Of a stretch of DNA of 64,000 bases, positions 34,533-43,667 are shown piece after piece. Position numbers and translations under genes: made by a program. The number at the start of each line of letters is the position of its first letter. The stretch's first letter is position 1. The DNA comes from Salegentibacter sp. 24 (GTDB taxonomy: Bacteria > Bacteroidota > Bacteroidia > Flavobacteriales > Flavobacteriaceae). Under the pieces are notes generated by a model. That model searched no databases, had not been told where the DNA came from, and was given only the letters and a program-made list of their open reading frames with translations. The stretch spans positions 43,413 to 107,412 of the forward strand of contig NZ_SNWE01000015.1 of assembly GCF_004362395.1 (NCBI RefSeq). The letters are read 5' to 3'.

Positions 34533-35474
34533 TTAACTTTCTTCTGAAAGTTTTATGGTTTCAGGTTTTTCAACCTTTCCGAAGAGTTTATTTTTCCAGT
34601 CACTCCAGCCATATTTCTTAGCCATAATAAAAAGGAAAAGCGGATAAATTATAAATACAGGTATTACTATATCCCAAAAACCCGCGGTAGGTTCAGAAAT
34701 ATCCTTAAAAATGGATTCGGTTTGAAAAGCAGTCCAGTCAGCCGTAATTAAAAGTGCAGCTACTAAATTATTGGCCGCATGGAACCCCAGGGCAAGTTCA
34801 AGTCCTTCATCCATCAACGTCATAATACCAAGCATAAAGCCCGTGCCAATGTAATGAATCATGATGATATCCCCCAACTGGCCAACTTCTGGATTGAAAT
34901 AATGCAGCCCCCCGAAAATTATAGACGTCAGAAATAAGGGGACCCAACGGTTCTTGGCGAAAACACCTAGCCCCTGCATTAAATAACCACGAAACATATA
35001 TTCTTCAAAACTGGTTTGTAAAGGAATAAATACAATGGCAATTCCCAACAAAATAAGAAAAGATTCCGGTTTAAAATTCAGTAGATAATCCTCCGGATAA
35101 ATAAAATAATATCCCAAAGTACTAACTATGGTAAAAACAGCTACAAGGATAAAAGCGAAGAAAACTCGGCTCCAGTCCATCTTTTTACGAGTTGTCGTCA
35201 GGCTTAACAGGGGTTGCCCATGAATGTATTTTGCATTAAAAAGCACTGCAAAAAATCCCACCGCAAAAGGCAGCAAAAGAAAAAACAGCGTAAGGTTTGA
35301 ATCAAAAAATCCCAGCATTCCCGATTCATCCATACCTACATCAAACCCTCCTGCTAAAGCCAAAGCTATTGCGAAAGGAATTTGTGCAATAATCACCCCG
35401 AACATAATAATAATTACTCCGACAATGTACCTCCATAACTCATGATGAAATCGAAATGCCTGTGCTATATACAT
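34533..35474 (-). CDS. CPBP-family intramembrane glutamic protease
   Basis: 313 residues with about eight membrane helices. The catalytic motif EEYMFRG is in the middle, followed by SIIFGGLHYFNP and, further on, FHAANNLVAA, so all CPBP (CAAX/bacteriocin-processing) residues are present. Family members cleave prenylated or bacteriocin-like substrates in the membrane or give immunity; the partner here is not known. It lies 3 bases after the menC stop and 61 bases before menE, so it is embedded in the menaquinone operon, which could be incidental. Confidence 0.8.
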   Translation of the reverse strand: MYIAQAFRFHHELWRYIVGVIIIMFGVIIAQIPFAIALALAGGFDVGMDESGMLGFFDSNLTLFFLLLPFAVGFFAVLFNAKYIHGQPLLSLTTTRKKMDWSRVFFAFILVAVFTIVSTLGYYFIYPEDYLLNFKPESFLILLGIAIVFIPLQTSFEEYMFRGYLMQGLGVFAKNRWVPLFLTSIIFGGLHYFNPEVGQLGDIIMIHYIGTGFMLGIMTLMDEGLELALGFHAANNLVAALLITADWTAFQTESIFKDISEPTAGFWDIVIPVFIIYPLFLFIMAKKYGWSDWKNKLFGKVEKPETIKLSEES

Positions 35475-35477
35475 TTA

Positions 35478-36512
35478 TTAAAAATTAAATTTCCAACCCC
35501 TGGCTGGATTATAGTGAATATTTCCATTTTTTACCTCTAAGGGACTTTGAATATTATTGGTGTATAAACTTCCTGTTCCAAGCCCCTGCGGCATTTTATT
35601 GTTTTTGGTATAGGCAAATTGCGAAATTGCATTTAGTCCAAGATTGCTCTCCAAAGCACTGGTAATCCACCATCCAATACCGTTTTCCTCCGCTAGATCT
35701 ATCCACTCCTGGGTGCCCTTAAACCCGCCGATCAAACTCGGCTTTAAAATAATATATTGAGCTTGTGTAGTTAGTAAGAGTTCTTTCTTTTTTGTTACAT
35801 TAAAAATTCCGATCAGCTCTTCATCCAAAGCAATGGGAATAGGAGTTTCTCTACATAAATCCGCCATCGTTTTCCAATGACCCTGCTTAATAGGCTGTTC
35901 TATACTATGTATTTCAAATTCACTTAGACGCCTGAGTTTTTCCAGGGCTTCATCCGGTTTAAATGCGCCATTCGCATCTACTCGCAATTCAATTTCTTCA
36001 GAGGAAAATTCGCCGCGGATATATTTTAAAAGTTCCAGTTCAGTTTGAAAATCTATGGCTCCAATTTTCATCTTTATACAATCAAATTCCGCTTCAATCT
36101 TTTCCTGAATCTGGGCTTTCATATATTCTTTTTCTCCCATCCAAATGAGTCCGTTGATAGGGATGGAAGCTTTTCCTTTTGTAAAGGCTGAAGGGAATAA
36201 CTCAAAAGGCTTCCTAGCATTGAGTGACCTAAAAGCCATTTCTATCCCAATTTGAATACTAGGAAACTCCCTTAGCTCCTCCCAAAGCACAGTTTCACCC
36301 AGATCAATGTTATTGCATGTCCACCGCAATTTCTCCTGATAATCTGGTCTATCATCTATGCTAAGACCCCTGAGGATCCCACATTCGCCATAACCGACTT
36401 TATCGTCATCGGAAATTTTCAAAAACCAGGTTTCTTTAGTGGTAAGAACGCCCCGTGAAGTTCCACTGGGGCGTTTAAAATTTAAGGTATACTTTTTATA
36501 ATCTGCCTGCAT
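35478..36512 (-). CDS. menC: o-Succinylbenzoate synthase
   Basis: 344 residues of the enolase superfamily. The catalytic lysine pair lies in IKMKIGA near 157, the metal ligands in RVDANGAF, SIEQPI and ALDEEL, and the second lysine in ILKPSLIGG near 254. MenC dehydrates SHCHC to o-succinylbenzoate in menaquinone synthesis. Position between menA and menE supports the call over the related dipeptide epimerases. Confidence 0.9.
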   Translation of the reverse strand: MQADYKKYTLNFKRPSGTSRGVLTTKETWFLKISDDDKVGYGECGILRGLSIDDRPDYQEKLRWTCNNIDLGETVLWEELREFPSIQIGIEMAFRSLNARKPFELFPSAFTKGKASIPINGLIWMGEKEYMKAQIQEKIEAEFDCIKMKIGAIDFQTELELLKYIRGEFSSEEIELRVDANGAFKPDEALEKLRRLSEFEIHSIEQPIKQGHWKTMADLCRETPIPIALDEELIGIFNVTKKKELLLTTQAQYIILKPSLIGGFKGTQEWIDLAEENGIGWWITSALESNLGLNAISQFAYTKNNKMPQGLGTGSLYTNNIQSPLEVKNGNIHYNPARGWKFNF

Positions 36513-36540
36513 ATATATTTTTTATCGGTGCAAGCCTAAA

Positions 36541-37221
36541 TCATAATTCCAGGCTCTCCCCAATTTCAAGAAGCATAAGGTCTTTTCCTTGATCAAAAAA
36601 CTTTCTTTTTGCCTCTTCGTGGTCTATTTCAATATAACCAAAGGTATCATAATGACAACCCAAAACCTTATCACATTCAACAAAATCACTTGCCACGATC
36701 GCATCTTCGATGCCCATGGTAAAGTTGTCACCAATTGGTAGAATGGCCAGGTCTAAAATGGTGTGCTGCGGGATCAACTTCATATCCATAGTGAGCGCTG
36801 TATCGCCTGCAATATAGATATTTTTATGCTCTCCTTCAATGACAAATCCTCCTGGCTGACCTCCGTATTTCCCATCGGAAAAGGAACTGGAATGGATAGC
36901 GTTTACATATTTCACTTTTCCGAACTCAAAATCCCAGCTTCCCCCGTGGTTCATCGGATGCACCTCAATGCCTTTCTCTTCATAGTGACTGGCAATTTCA
37001 AAATTACTCACAATTACCGCTCCTGTATTTTTAGCAATTTCCTCCGCGTCTAAAGTATGATCCTGATGCGCATGGGTGATTAAAATAAAATCTGCCTTTA
37101 AATCCTTAATTTTGATTTTATCTTTTGCCAGATCATTTCCCGTGATAAAAGGATCCACCAATACATTGATATCGCCAATTTTAATTCCAAAGCAACTCTG
37201 ACCGTAATATGTGATTTTCAT
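36541..37221 (-). CDS. Metal-dependent hydrolase, UPF0173 (metallo-beta-lactamase fold)
   Basis: 226 residues. The metal motif HAHQDHTLDAE is at 50-60, with further ligands near MNHGGSW, GDTALTMDM and the C-terminal GCHYDTFGYIE. The opening MKITYYGQSCFGIKIGD is typical of UPF0173. Such proteins are common next to menaquinone genes in Bacteroidota, but their substrate has not been established to my knowledge. Cytoplasmic. Confidence 0.85.
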   Translation of the reverse strand: MKITYYGQSCFGIKIGDINVLVDPFITGNDLAKDKIKIKDLKADFILITHAHQDHTLDAEEIAKNTGAVIVSNFEIASHYEEKGIEVHPMNHGGSWDFEFGKVKYVNAIHSSSFSDGKYGGQPGGFVIEGEHKNIYIAGDTALTMDMKLIPQHTILDLAILPIGDNFTMGIEDAIVASDFVECDKVLGCHYDTFGYIEIDHEEAKRKFFDQGKDLMLLEIGESLEL

Positions 37222-37305
37222 AACTTAATTTTTATGGTTTGCTCTAATGTAAGGATTCAATGAAAAACGCTTAAAATACCAAAATATATAATTTTGTTAA
37301 ACTTC

Positions 37306-38208
37306 TTACCAGATTTGACCCAGGCCAAATAGTATGGCAGTGGCAAAAGTAGAGAGCGCTAAAATCTTAAGTTCCGGATCCAGCAGGGCAGCATTTTCAT
37401 TTTCAACCACTCTTTTAAGATGAAGTATTAAGGGAATTAGAGCAGGGATATAAAGAAAATCATTTACACGCTCTAAAGTGAATACTGTAAATAATACCAG
37501 GCATAATATCGCGCCCAGGATAAGGCAATAATGATAGGTTTTGGCGTTTTCGGCTCCGAGTTTTACCACCAGGGTATTTTTACCTGCTTTTTGATCGGAT
37601 AACCGGTCACGCATATTATTCAGGTTCAACACCCCCATACTTAAAAAACCAATACTAAAGGCGGGAAGCAACACTATCCAATTCCATTGATGAGCATATA
37701 AAAAATAGGAACCGTAAACCGCAACTAAGCCGAAGAAAATAAATACGAAAAGATCCCCCAGTCCACGATAACCATAAGCTGATTTGCCAACGGTATATTT
37801 TATAGCTGCGGCAATTGCAGCCACACCTAAAAGAAAAAAAAACAAAGCATAAGCTAAATTCTCTTTCCCAAAAGCTGCAGCAATCAGTAAAATGGCAAAA
37901 AGCAAAGTAACCACTGCGGTAATGACAATTCCCTGGAGCATTTCCTTTTGGGTAATAAGCCCGCTTTGAATGGCCCTTTGAGGCCCTAGCCTATCATCAT
38001 TATCAGTTCCTTTTACCCCATCACCATAATCATTGGCAAAATTAGAAAGAATCTGCAAACCCAAAGTGGTGGCCAGGGCCAGACTAAAGATGCTAAGGTT
38101 AAAAACACCCTGGTTTACGGCAATAGTAGTACCTACTATAATTCCAGAAACCGATAATGGTAACGTCCTTAATCTGGCGGCGCTAATCCAGGTGTTTAAT
38201 TTTACCAT
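37306..38208 (-). CDS. menA: 1,4-Dihydroxy-2-naphthoate polyprenyltransferase
   Basis: 300 residues with about eight membrane helices and the prenyltransferase motif NFANDYGDGVKGTDND near 60 (first Asp-rich motif), followed by NLNNMRDRLSDQKAGK (second motif). It attaches the polyprenyl tail to the naphthoate ring in the cell membrane, a late menaquinone step. Its ATG lies 4 bases after the holA stop, and it reads on into the rest of the minus-strand run. Confidence 0.92.
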   Translation of the reverse strand: MVKLNTWISAARLRTLPLSVSGIIVGTTIAVNQGVFNLSIFSLALATTLGLQILSNFANDYGDGVKGTDNDDRLGPQRAIQSGLITQKEMLQGIVITAVVTLLFAILLIAAAFGKENLAYALFFFLLGVAAIAAAIKYTVGKSAYGYRGLGDLFVFIFFGLVAVYGSYFLYAHQWNWIVLLPAFSIGFLSMGVLNLNNMRDRLSDQKAGKNTLVVKLGAENAKTYHYCLILGAILCLVLFTVFTLERVNDFLYIPALIPLILHLKRVVENENAALLDPELKILALSTFATAILFGLGQIW

Positions 38209-38212
38209 AATT

Positions 38213-39217
38213 TTAGTTTAAAATCTTAACCATTAATTCTTTAAGTAAATCCCCGTGGGAAACATTCACCGCACCAACTCCTTTTCCTTTTACATCACTT
38301 TGATGTAGCAGTCCAATTATCTGACTTACCTTTTTCATAGGATAATTTTTAGCAGCCGCTATATAATCCCCGACAAAATAAGGATGCACTTTAAGTTGTT
38401 TGGCCACGTTGGCTTTAGATTTATCAGGCAGGCCGTGGTATTGCATAAGCTGGGAGAAATAAGAAAATAAAAGAGAAATGGTCACCACCATTGGATTGTC
38501 CTTGGGGTTCTGCGCAAAGTAATTTACAATGCGATGGGCCTTTAAAGAATCTCGCATCCCAATGGCTTTTCTTAATTCAAAATTATTAAAATCCTTGCTT
38601 ATCCCTATATTCTGTTCAATGAGCTCGGGGGTAATTTGAGTACCTTCAGGAGTAATAAGCTGAAGTTTATTCAATTCGTTATCGATTTTCCCAAGATCAA
38701 TTCCTAAAAATTCCACCAGCATTTGTGCTGCTTTAGGTGAAATGGTATAATTTCTGGTTTTCAGGGTCTTCATAATCCAGTCGGCCACCTGATTTTCATA
38801 TAGGCGCTTGCTTTCAAACAAAACCCCATTCTTTTTCAGGACTTTAGAAAGTTTTTTCCTTTTATCCAGGCTCTTATATTTGTAACAAAAAACCAGAGTG
38901 GTGGTAGGCTGAGGATTTTCAGCATAAGCTACCAGATTTTCAATGCTTCGGGAAAGATCTTGTGCTTCTTTGACAATGATAACCTGTCTCTCGGCCATCA
39001 TTGGATACCGTTTGGCATTACTGATAATTTCGTCTATACTAGTATCGCGACCGTACATCACAATCTGGTTGAAGCCTTTTTCCTCCTCAGCCAGCATGTT
39101 TTGCGCTATAAAATCTGAGATCCTGTCTATATAATAAGGTTCTTCGCCCATTAAAAAGTAAAGCGGCGAAATACTACCATTTTGAATATTATTCACAATC
39201 TCTTTTGCTTCGTCCAT
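38213..39217 (-). CDS. holA: DNA polymerase III subunit delta
   Basis: 334 residues with the clamp-loader delta layout: an N-terminal part without a working Walker motif (SPLYFLMGEEPYYIDRISDF), the middle TLVFCYKYKSLDKRKKL and the C-terminal LLFSYFSQLMQYHGL collar region. The delta subunit opens the beta sliding clamp. It is the first gene of the menaquinone run, with a divergent HsdR_N-domain gene 76 bases away, the usual flavobacterial arrangement as far as I recall. Confidence 0.88.
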   Translation of the reverse strand: MDEAKEIVNNIQNGSISPLYFLMGEEPYYIDRISDFIAQNMLAEEEKGFNQIVMYGRDTSIDEIISNAKRYPMMAERQVIIVKEAQDLSRSIENLVAYAENPQPTTTLVFCYKYKSLDKRKKLSKVLKKNGVLFESKRLYENQVADWIMKTLKTRNYTISPKAAQMLVEFLGIDLGKIDNELNKLQLITPEGTQITPELIEQNIGISKDFNNFELRKAIGMRDSLKAHRIVNYFAQNPKDNPMVVTISLLFSYFSQLMQYHGLPDKSKANVAKQLKVHPYFVGDYIAAAKNYPMKKVSQIIGLLHQSDVKGKGVGAVNVSHGDLLKELMVKILN

Positions 39218-39257
39218 TAACCTGAAGGATTTTTTGAATTTTAATTTAAACCGAAGT

Positions 39258-39289
39258 TTGCAGCACTGTGGTTTTGTTTTTTACTTTTG
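39258..39289 (+). promoter_or_regulatory. Bacteroidota-type promoter of the HsdR_N gene
   Basis: TTG at 39258-39260 is followed after 21 bases by TACTTTTG at 39282-39289, matching -33 TTG and -7 TAnnTTTG at standard spacing. The ATG at 39294 starts only 4 bases later, so the transcript must be almost leaderless if this promoter is used. Confidence 0.65.
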
Positions 39290-39293
39290 GCCT

Positions 39294-39761
39294 ATGTTAG
39301 CGCTAAATTTTCCAAAGTATAGGTTTCGGTTCAAAAATAGTGAAAATAAAATAGCCGTTTTTGATGAACTCCGGAAAAAATTTGTGGTCTTAACCCCCGA
39401 AGAATGGGTAAGACAACACGTCATCAAATTTCTTACTTTAGACAAAAATTACCCAAAGAACCATATCAACGTTGAAAAACAACTCAAACTGGGAAAACTC
39501 ACTAAACGCTATGATGCGGTTGTTTTCTATCCCGAGGGAAAAATAAAAGTCGTGGTAGAATGCAAGGCTCCTCATATCAAAATCACCCAGGATGTGTTTG
39601 ACCAGATTGCCAGGTACAACCTTAGCCTGCAGGCCGATTATTTAATGCTTACCAATGGCCTTCAACATTATTACTGCAAACTGGATTATAAAAAAGAGAA
39701 ATATCAATTCTTAAGTGAAATTCCGGATTATATTTCTCCTAAAACTTCTGAAAACCTATGA
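39294..39761 (+). CDS. Stand-alone HsdR N-terminal-type nuclease domain protein
   Basis: 155 residues from the ATG at 39294; the track-length start at 39234 lies inside the promoter and is rejected. The chain resembles the N-terminal domain of type I restriction subunit R: EEWVRQHVIKFL near 40, YDAVVFYPEGKIKVVVECKAP with the nuclease D...ExK residues, and FDQIARYNLSLQADYLMLTN. There is no helicase part and no restriction partner nearby, so a restriction system is unlikely. Role unknown; perhaps DNA repair. Its stop overlaps the GT2 start by four bases. Confidence 0.8.
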   Translation: MLALNFPKYRFRFKNSENKIAVFDELRKKFVVLTPEEWVRQHVIKFLTLDKNYPKNHINVEKQLKLGKLTKRYDAVVFYPEGKIKVVVECKAPHIKITQDVFDQIARYNLSLQADYLMLTNGLQHYYCKLDYKKEKYQFLSEIPDYISPKTSENL

Positions 39762-40753
39762 CCACAGCAGTAGTGATTTTAAACTGGAACGGGCGCAATT
39801 TGCTGGAGCAGTTTCTCCCCAGTGTAATTCGTTATTCTAAGGAGGCCAGGGTTTATGTAGCAGATAATGCTTCCAGCGATGATTCCGTGAGCTTTATAAA
39901 AGGAAATTTTCCCGAGGTAAATATAATAGAGAACAAAGAAAATGGGGGATTTGCAAAAGGCTATAACCTGGCGCTTTCAGGTTTACAGGAAGATATTTTC
40001 GTACTTTTAAACAGTGATGTGCAGGTTACCAAAGACTGGTTAAAACCAGTTCTTCAAATTTTAAAAGATGAGCCTAAAACAGCGGTGGTTCAGCCAAAAA
40101 TATTAGATTTTAAAAGAAAAGACTATTTTGAATATGCCGGGGCAGCAGGTGGCTTCATTGATAAATACGGTTACCCGTTTTGTCGGGGAAGAATTTTTGA
40201 AACCCTGGAAAAAGACCACGGGCAGTACAACCAGGATGTTCCAATTTTTTGGGCTAGCGGTGCCTGCCTGGCGATTAAAAAAAGTGTTTACTGGGAAGCC
40301 GGTGCCCTGGATGAAGATTTTTTTGCCCACCAGGAGGAAATTGATTTATGCTGGCGAATTCATAATTTGGGCTATCATATAAAATCTTCCGGGCTTTCCA
40401 GCGTTCACCATGTGGGGGGTGCTACTTTGGATCGCATGAATCCCAGAAAAACCTTTTTCAATTTTAGGAACAGTTTATATATGCTTTTAAAAAACCTGCC
40501 GGCAACCCATGTGTTTGGCATTTTATTTATAAGGATGATTTTGGATGGAGTTGCTGGAATCAAATTCCTGGCTGAAGGAAAATTTTCACATTTATATACT
40601 ATTCTTCAGGCACATAGTGCATTTTACCGTAACTTTAAAAAAATTTATTTAAAGCGAAAAGGAATACCAAAAAACCCAAAATATTTCCAGACAAAATCAA
40701 TTATTTGGTCTTATTTTTGCTTGAAAAGAAAGGAATTTTCAAAATTAAAATAA
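39758..40753 (+). CDS. Glycosyltransferase family 2
   Basis: 331 residues with a GT-A fold. The N-terminus AVVILNWNGRNLLEQFLPSV, the nucleotide-binding VADNASSDDSV, the metal motif LLNSDVQVT near 88 and the later acceptor region DEDFFAHQEEIDLCWRIHNLG are all typical of rhamnosyl/galactosyl-type GT2 enzymes. The ATG overlaps the HsdR_N stop (ATGA), so the two are translationally coupled, an odd pairing of nuclease-like and glycan genes. The C-terminus may sit on the membrane. Confidence 0.87.
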   Translation: MTTAVVILNWNGRNLLEQFLPSVIRYSKEARVYVADNASSDDSVSFIKGNFPEVNIIENKENGGFAKGYNLALSGLQEDIFVLLNSDVQVTKDWLKPVLQILKDEPKTAVVQPKILDFKRKDYFEYAGAAGGFIDKYGYPFCRGRIFETLEKDHGQYNQDVPIFWASGACLAIKKSVYWEAGALDEDFFAHQEEIDLCWRIHNLGYHIKSSGLSSVHHVGGATLDRMNPRKTFFNFRNSLYMLLKNLPATHVFGILFIRMILDGVAGIKFLAEGKFSHLYTILQAHSAFYRNFKKIYLKRKGIPKNPKYFQTKSIIWSYFCLKRKEFSKLK

Positions 40754-40802
40754 AAGGCATCAACTAATGGTATCGCTTCTTTTAAGCTTTACATTTTTTT
40801 GA

Positions 40803-40810
40803 TACTTTTG
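40803..40810 (+). promoter_or_regulatory. -7 box of the OmpA-lipoprotein gene
   Basis: TACTTTTG matches TAnnTTTG and lies 31 bases before the ATG at 40842. No exact TTG is found at -33. Confidence 0.5.
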
Positions 40811-40841
40811 AAACTCTAACATTAATAACAATTACAAGATT

Positions 40842-41684
40842 ATGAAACGAATTATGCTTTTATCGGCAACCGCCGTACTATTGTTTTCCTCTTGCGTATC
40901 TAATAAAAAATATGCTGAGCTTGAAACAAAACACAAACAGACTCAGGATGAACTAAATACCGCTACCATTAAACTGAATGCGTGTTTAGAAGACAAAGAA
41001 AATATGAATGAGCAAATTTCAAGACTTAACAATACCAACGCGGCATTGCTTAACAACGTTGGAGATCTTGCTACTCTTTCTAAACAGGAAGCAGAAAACC
41101 TTGAACGTTCTTTGGAAAGCATTAAAGAAAAAGATTTGGCAATCAAGAATATGCGTGATGCCATTAATAAAAAAGACTCTGTAACTTTAGCCCTGGTAAC
41201 CAGTCTTAAAGGAGCCTTAGGAAACATTTCTGACGAGGACATTGAAATCAATGTGGAAAAAGGTGTAGTTTACGTTTCTATCTCAGATAAACTTTTATTT
41301 GATAGTGGTAAGTACAATGTTTCTGAACGTGCTAAAGAAGTTCTAGGAAAAGTTGCTACCGTTGTAAAAAACAAGCCGAACATCGAGTTTATGGTAGAAG
41401 GACATACTGATGACAAGCCAATTAGCACTGCTATGTTTGAAGATAACTGGGATCTTAGTGTAAAAAGAGCAACTTCAGTAGTGAGAACGCTTCAGGAGGA
41501 ATTCAATGTTGAACCAGCAAGAATGACCGCAGCTGGTAGAAGTTACTACGTTCCTGTTGCTTCCAATGACACTGCCGAAGGACGTGCTAAAAACAGAAGA
41601 ACAAGAATTGTAGTTCTTCCAAAATTAGACCAATTCTACGGTATGATCGAAGAAGGTATGAAAGCTGCTTCTGACGCTGAGTAA
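40842..41684 (+). CDS. OmpA-family lipoprotein
   Basis: 280 residues. A lipoprotein signal with Cys18 (TAVLLFSSC), a long coiled-coil region about 25-115 (rich in Glu/Lys/Gln heptads) and a C-terminal OmpA peptidoglycan-binding domain with LLFDSGKYNVSERA, EGHTDDKPI, NWDLSVKRATSVVRTL and RRTRIVVLP. It should anchor the outer membrane to the cell wall. It is a single gene with its own promoter box and strong terminator, and is expected to be well expressed. Confidence 0.9.
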   Translation: MKRIMLLSATAVLLFSSCVSNKKYAELETKHKQTQDELNTATIKLNACLEDKENMNEQISRLNNTNAALLNNVGDLATLSKQEAENLERSLESIKEKDLAIKNMRDAINKKDSVTLALVTSLKGALGNISDEDIEINVEKGVVYVSISDKLLFDSGKYNVSERAKEVLGKVATVVKNKPNIEFMVEGHTDDKPISTAMFEDNWDLSVKRATSVVRTLQEEFNVEPARMTAAGRSYYVPVASNDTAEGRAKNRRTRIVVLPKLDQFYGMIEEGMKAASDAE

Positions 41685-41712
41685 ACTGATTTAATTTCTT
41701 AACTTATATTAT

Positions 41713-41747
41713 AAAAGACCCTGGAAATGCAGGGTCTTTTTATTTTT
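41713..41747 (+). terminator. Terminator of the OmpA-lipoprotein gene
   Basis: AAAGACCCTG pairs with CAGGGTCTTT around GAAATG, followed by a T-rich run. Confidence 0.88.
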
Positions 41748-41765
41748 AGAAAATTTTTCTGGAGC

Positions 41766-42602
41766 TTAAGTTTTTAAAAATCTTAATAATACCTCATTGA
41801 ATTCTTTTTTATGGGTCATCACCAAACCATGGGGAGCTCCCTCTATTACTTCAAAAGTACTGTCCTTAACCAGGTCTTTGCTTTTCCCTCCAGCCAGTTC
41901 TAAAGGAACGATTTCATCCCTATCCCCGTGTACTATTAGGGTCGGCACATCAAATTGCTTAAGATCATCCCTAAAATCGGTCAATCCAAAAGCATCCACG
42001 CAGTCTAATGTAGCTTTTGATGATGCTTTGCAGGCAATGCTCCAGTCGTAGTGTTTCTGCTGTTCACTTATCCGATCTTTATTTTTATCAAAATTGTAAA
42101 ATTTATCGCCAAATCCTGCCAGGAACCCAGCGCGGTCTTTTCTAATAGACTGCTTAAAACCTTCAAAAACCTCCTTTTCAAGTCCCTTAGGATTATCATC
42201 GGTTTTCAGCATAAATGGAGGAACCGCAGAGATCAGCGCTGCCTTCTCAATATTGGCAGTCCCGTATTTTCCAATAAATCGAGCCACTTCTCCTCCACCC
42301 ATGGAGAAACCAACAATTACAGCATTGGATAGCCCCAGGGCTGTAATCACATCATTTAGATCGGAAGCCAGGGTATCATAATCATAGCCTTCCCAGGGTT
42401 TATCACTATCTCCAAATCCACGGCGATCATAGCTAATACATCTGAAGCCCGCCTTTACAATTTTCTCTACCTGGTATTCCCACATATGCTGACTTAAAGG
42501 CCAGCCATGAATAAGAATTACAGGTTGACCCTGGCCATAATCTTTATAGGCCAGTTTTATGGTATTCCCGTTTTCTTCGTTTTTAGTTTGTATATAATTC
42601 AT
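41766..42602 (-). CDS. Alpha/beta hydrolase (non-haem haloperoxidase/esterase type)
   Basis: 278 residues. The oxyanion motif HGWPLSQHMWEYQ is at 32-44, the nucleophile is Ser100 in VGFSMGGGEVARF, the acid lies in VHGDRDEIVP near 227 and the His in GAPHGLVMTH near 257. This set matches the cofactor-free haloperoxidase/arylesterase branch. No signal peptide, so cytoplasmic. The natural substrate is unknown. It stands alone between two terminators. Confidence 0.87.
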   Translation of the reverse strand: MNYIQTKNEENGNTIKLAYKDYGQGQPVILIHGWPLSQHMWEYQVEKIVKAGFRCISYDRRGFGDSDKPWEGYDYDTLASDLNDVITALGLSNAVIVGFSMGGGEVARFIGKYGTANIEKAALISAVPPFMLKTDDNPKGLEKEVFEGFKQSIRKDRAGFLAGFGDKFYNFDKNKDRISEQQKHYDWSIACKASSKATLDCVDAFGLTDFRDDLKQFDVPTLIVHGDRDEIVPLELAGGKSKDLVKDSTFEVIEGAPHGLVMTHKKEFNEVLLRFLKT

Positions 42603-42648
42603 TATGTATTTTTTATTAAGATAGCAACTACAGCTCTCGATAAAAAAG

Positions 42649-42680
42649 TAAAGCCTGCATTTAGCAGGCTTTTAACGTCT
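42649..42680 (-). terminator. Terminator of the YrdC-like gene
   Basis: AAGCCTGC pairs with GCAGGCTT around ATTTA, with T-rich sequence after it on the minus strand. Confidence 0.7.
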
Positions 42681-42701
42681 TATCAAAAATTTAATTTAAA
42701 A

Positions 42702-43322
42702 CTACATAATTTCGATACTGCCTTTTCCCTCCCTTATTACTTCGGGCTGAGAATTTGTAAGATCTATAACAGTGGAGGGAATATTATCCCCATAACCTCC
42801 ATCTATAACAAGGTCTACCAAATGATCCCATTTTTCTTTGATCAATTCAGGATCTGTAGTATATTCTATCACCTCATCTTCATCGTAAATAGAAGTGGAA
42901 ACAATCGGGTTGCCCAGGGTAGCGACAATACTTTTACAAATAGCATTATCGGGTACCCTAATGCCAACAGTTTTCTTCTTCTTAAAGACATTTGGGAGGT
43001 TATTATTTCCGGGAAGAATAAAGGTGTAAGGACCAGGAAGGTTTCTTTTAAGAATTTTAAAAGTTGCGGAATCTATTTGCTTCACATAATCTGAGAGATT
43101 ACTTAAATCTTCACAGATGAAAGAAAAATTTGCCTTTTCAAGTTTAACTCCTTTGATCTGGGCGATCTTTTCTAATGCCGCCGTGTTGGTGATATCACAT
43201 CCAAGGCCATAGACGGTATCGGTAGGATAAATAATCAGTCCCCCATTCCTTAAGATTTCTACTACTTTATTAATATGTTTCTGACTTGGGTTCTCGTCGT
43301 AAATTTTAAGTAATTCAGCCAT
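42702..43322 (-). CDS. Sua5/YciO/YrdC-family protein (threonylcarbamoyl-AMP synthase-like)
   Basis: 206 residues from the ATG at 43322. The family core is GGLIIYPTDTVYGLGCDI near 30, KGVKLEKANFSFICEDL, and NLPGPYTFILPG near 100, with GNPIVSTSI later. Proteins of this class load threonylcarbamoyl onto AMP for the t6A modification of tRNA. The length and the lack of a C-terminal Sua5 domain fit the YciO branch, whose exact substrate is less clear. The genome may hold a separate true Sua5. Confidence 0.8.
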   Translation of the reverse strand: MAELLKIYDENPSQKHINKVVEILRNGGLIIYPTDTVYGLGCDITNTAALEKIAQIKGVKLEKANFSFICEDLSNLSDYVKQIDSATFKILKRNLPGPYTFILPGNNNLPNVFKKKKTVGIRVPDNAICKSIVATLGNPIVSTSIYDEDEVIEYTTDPELIKEKWDHLVDLVIDGGYGDNIPSTVIDLTNSQPEVIREGKGSIEIM

Positions 43323-43387
43323 AGTTATCATTTTTAATACTCGAGAATTTACAAATTTTCGCGCAGTTATTTTTAAAATTGGTGCAA

Positions 43388-43600
43388 TTAATCAGAATTA
43401 GAAACTTCACTTTCCAGCTTTAGCACTTTGCTTCCGTCTTCCTGTTTGATATAAATGGCTTTATTGCCGTGCGCTCCTTTTCGGGTAATTTCGCTTCCAT
43501 CTATAGTTTTGGTCACTTCCTTAGCATAAGTCCTGATCACTTTCCCTTGAGCTTTTCCTTTACCCCATGGCCAACTTACCTTACTTCCCTCTTTAATCAT
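43388..43600 (-). CDS. DUF2945 (Tudor-like HVA1) small protein
   Basis: 70 residues: SKVSWPWGKGKAQGKVIRTY at the N-terminus, then GSEITRKGAHGNKAIYIKQ, then KVLKLESEV. This is the short SH3/Tudor-like beta fold known from DUF2945 and hypervirulence-associated proteins. Function unknown; probably binds nucleic acid or protein in the cytoplasm. It is a single gene between two terminators. Confidence 0.85.
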   Translation of the reverse strand: MIKEGSKVSWPWGKGKAQGKVIRTYAKEVTKTIDGSEITRKGAHGNKAIYIKQEDGSKVLKLESEVSNSD

Positions 43601-43613
43601 CTTTTTTCTTTGA

Positions 43614-43645
43614 AGATAAAAAGAAAGCCGCGTGAGGCGGCTTTA
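43614..43645 (-). terminator. Terminator of the UvrD/PcrA-type gene
   Basis: AAAGCCGC pairs with GCGGCTTT around GTGAG; on the minus strand a T-run follows. Confidence 0.85.
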
Positions 43646-43667
43646 TATAACAGAAGTTTAACGAGTA

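Noticed and set aside
39294..39761. Type I restriction-modification system
   Set aside because: Only the N-terminal nuclease-like domain is present; no HsdM, HsdS or helicase portion lies nearby.
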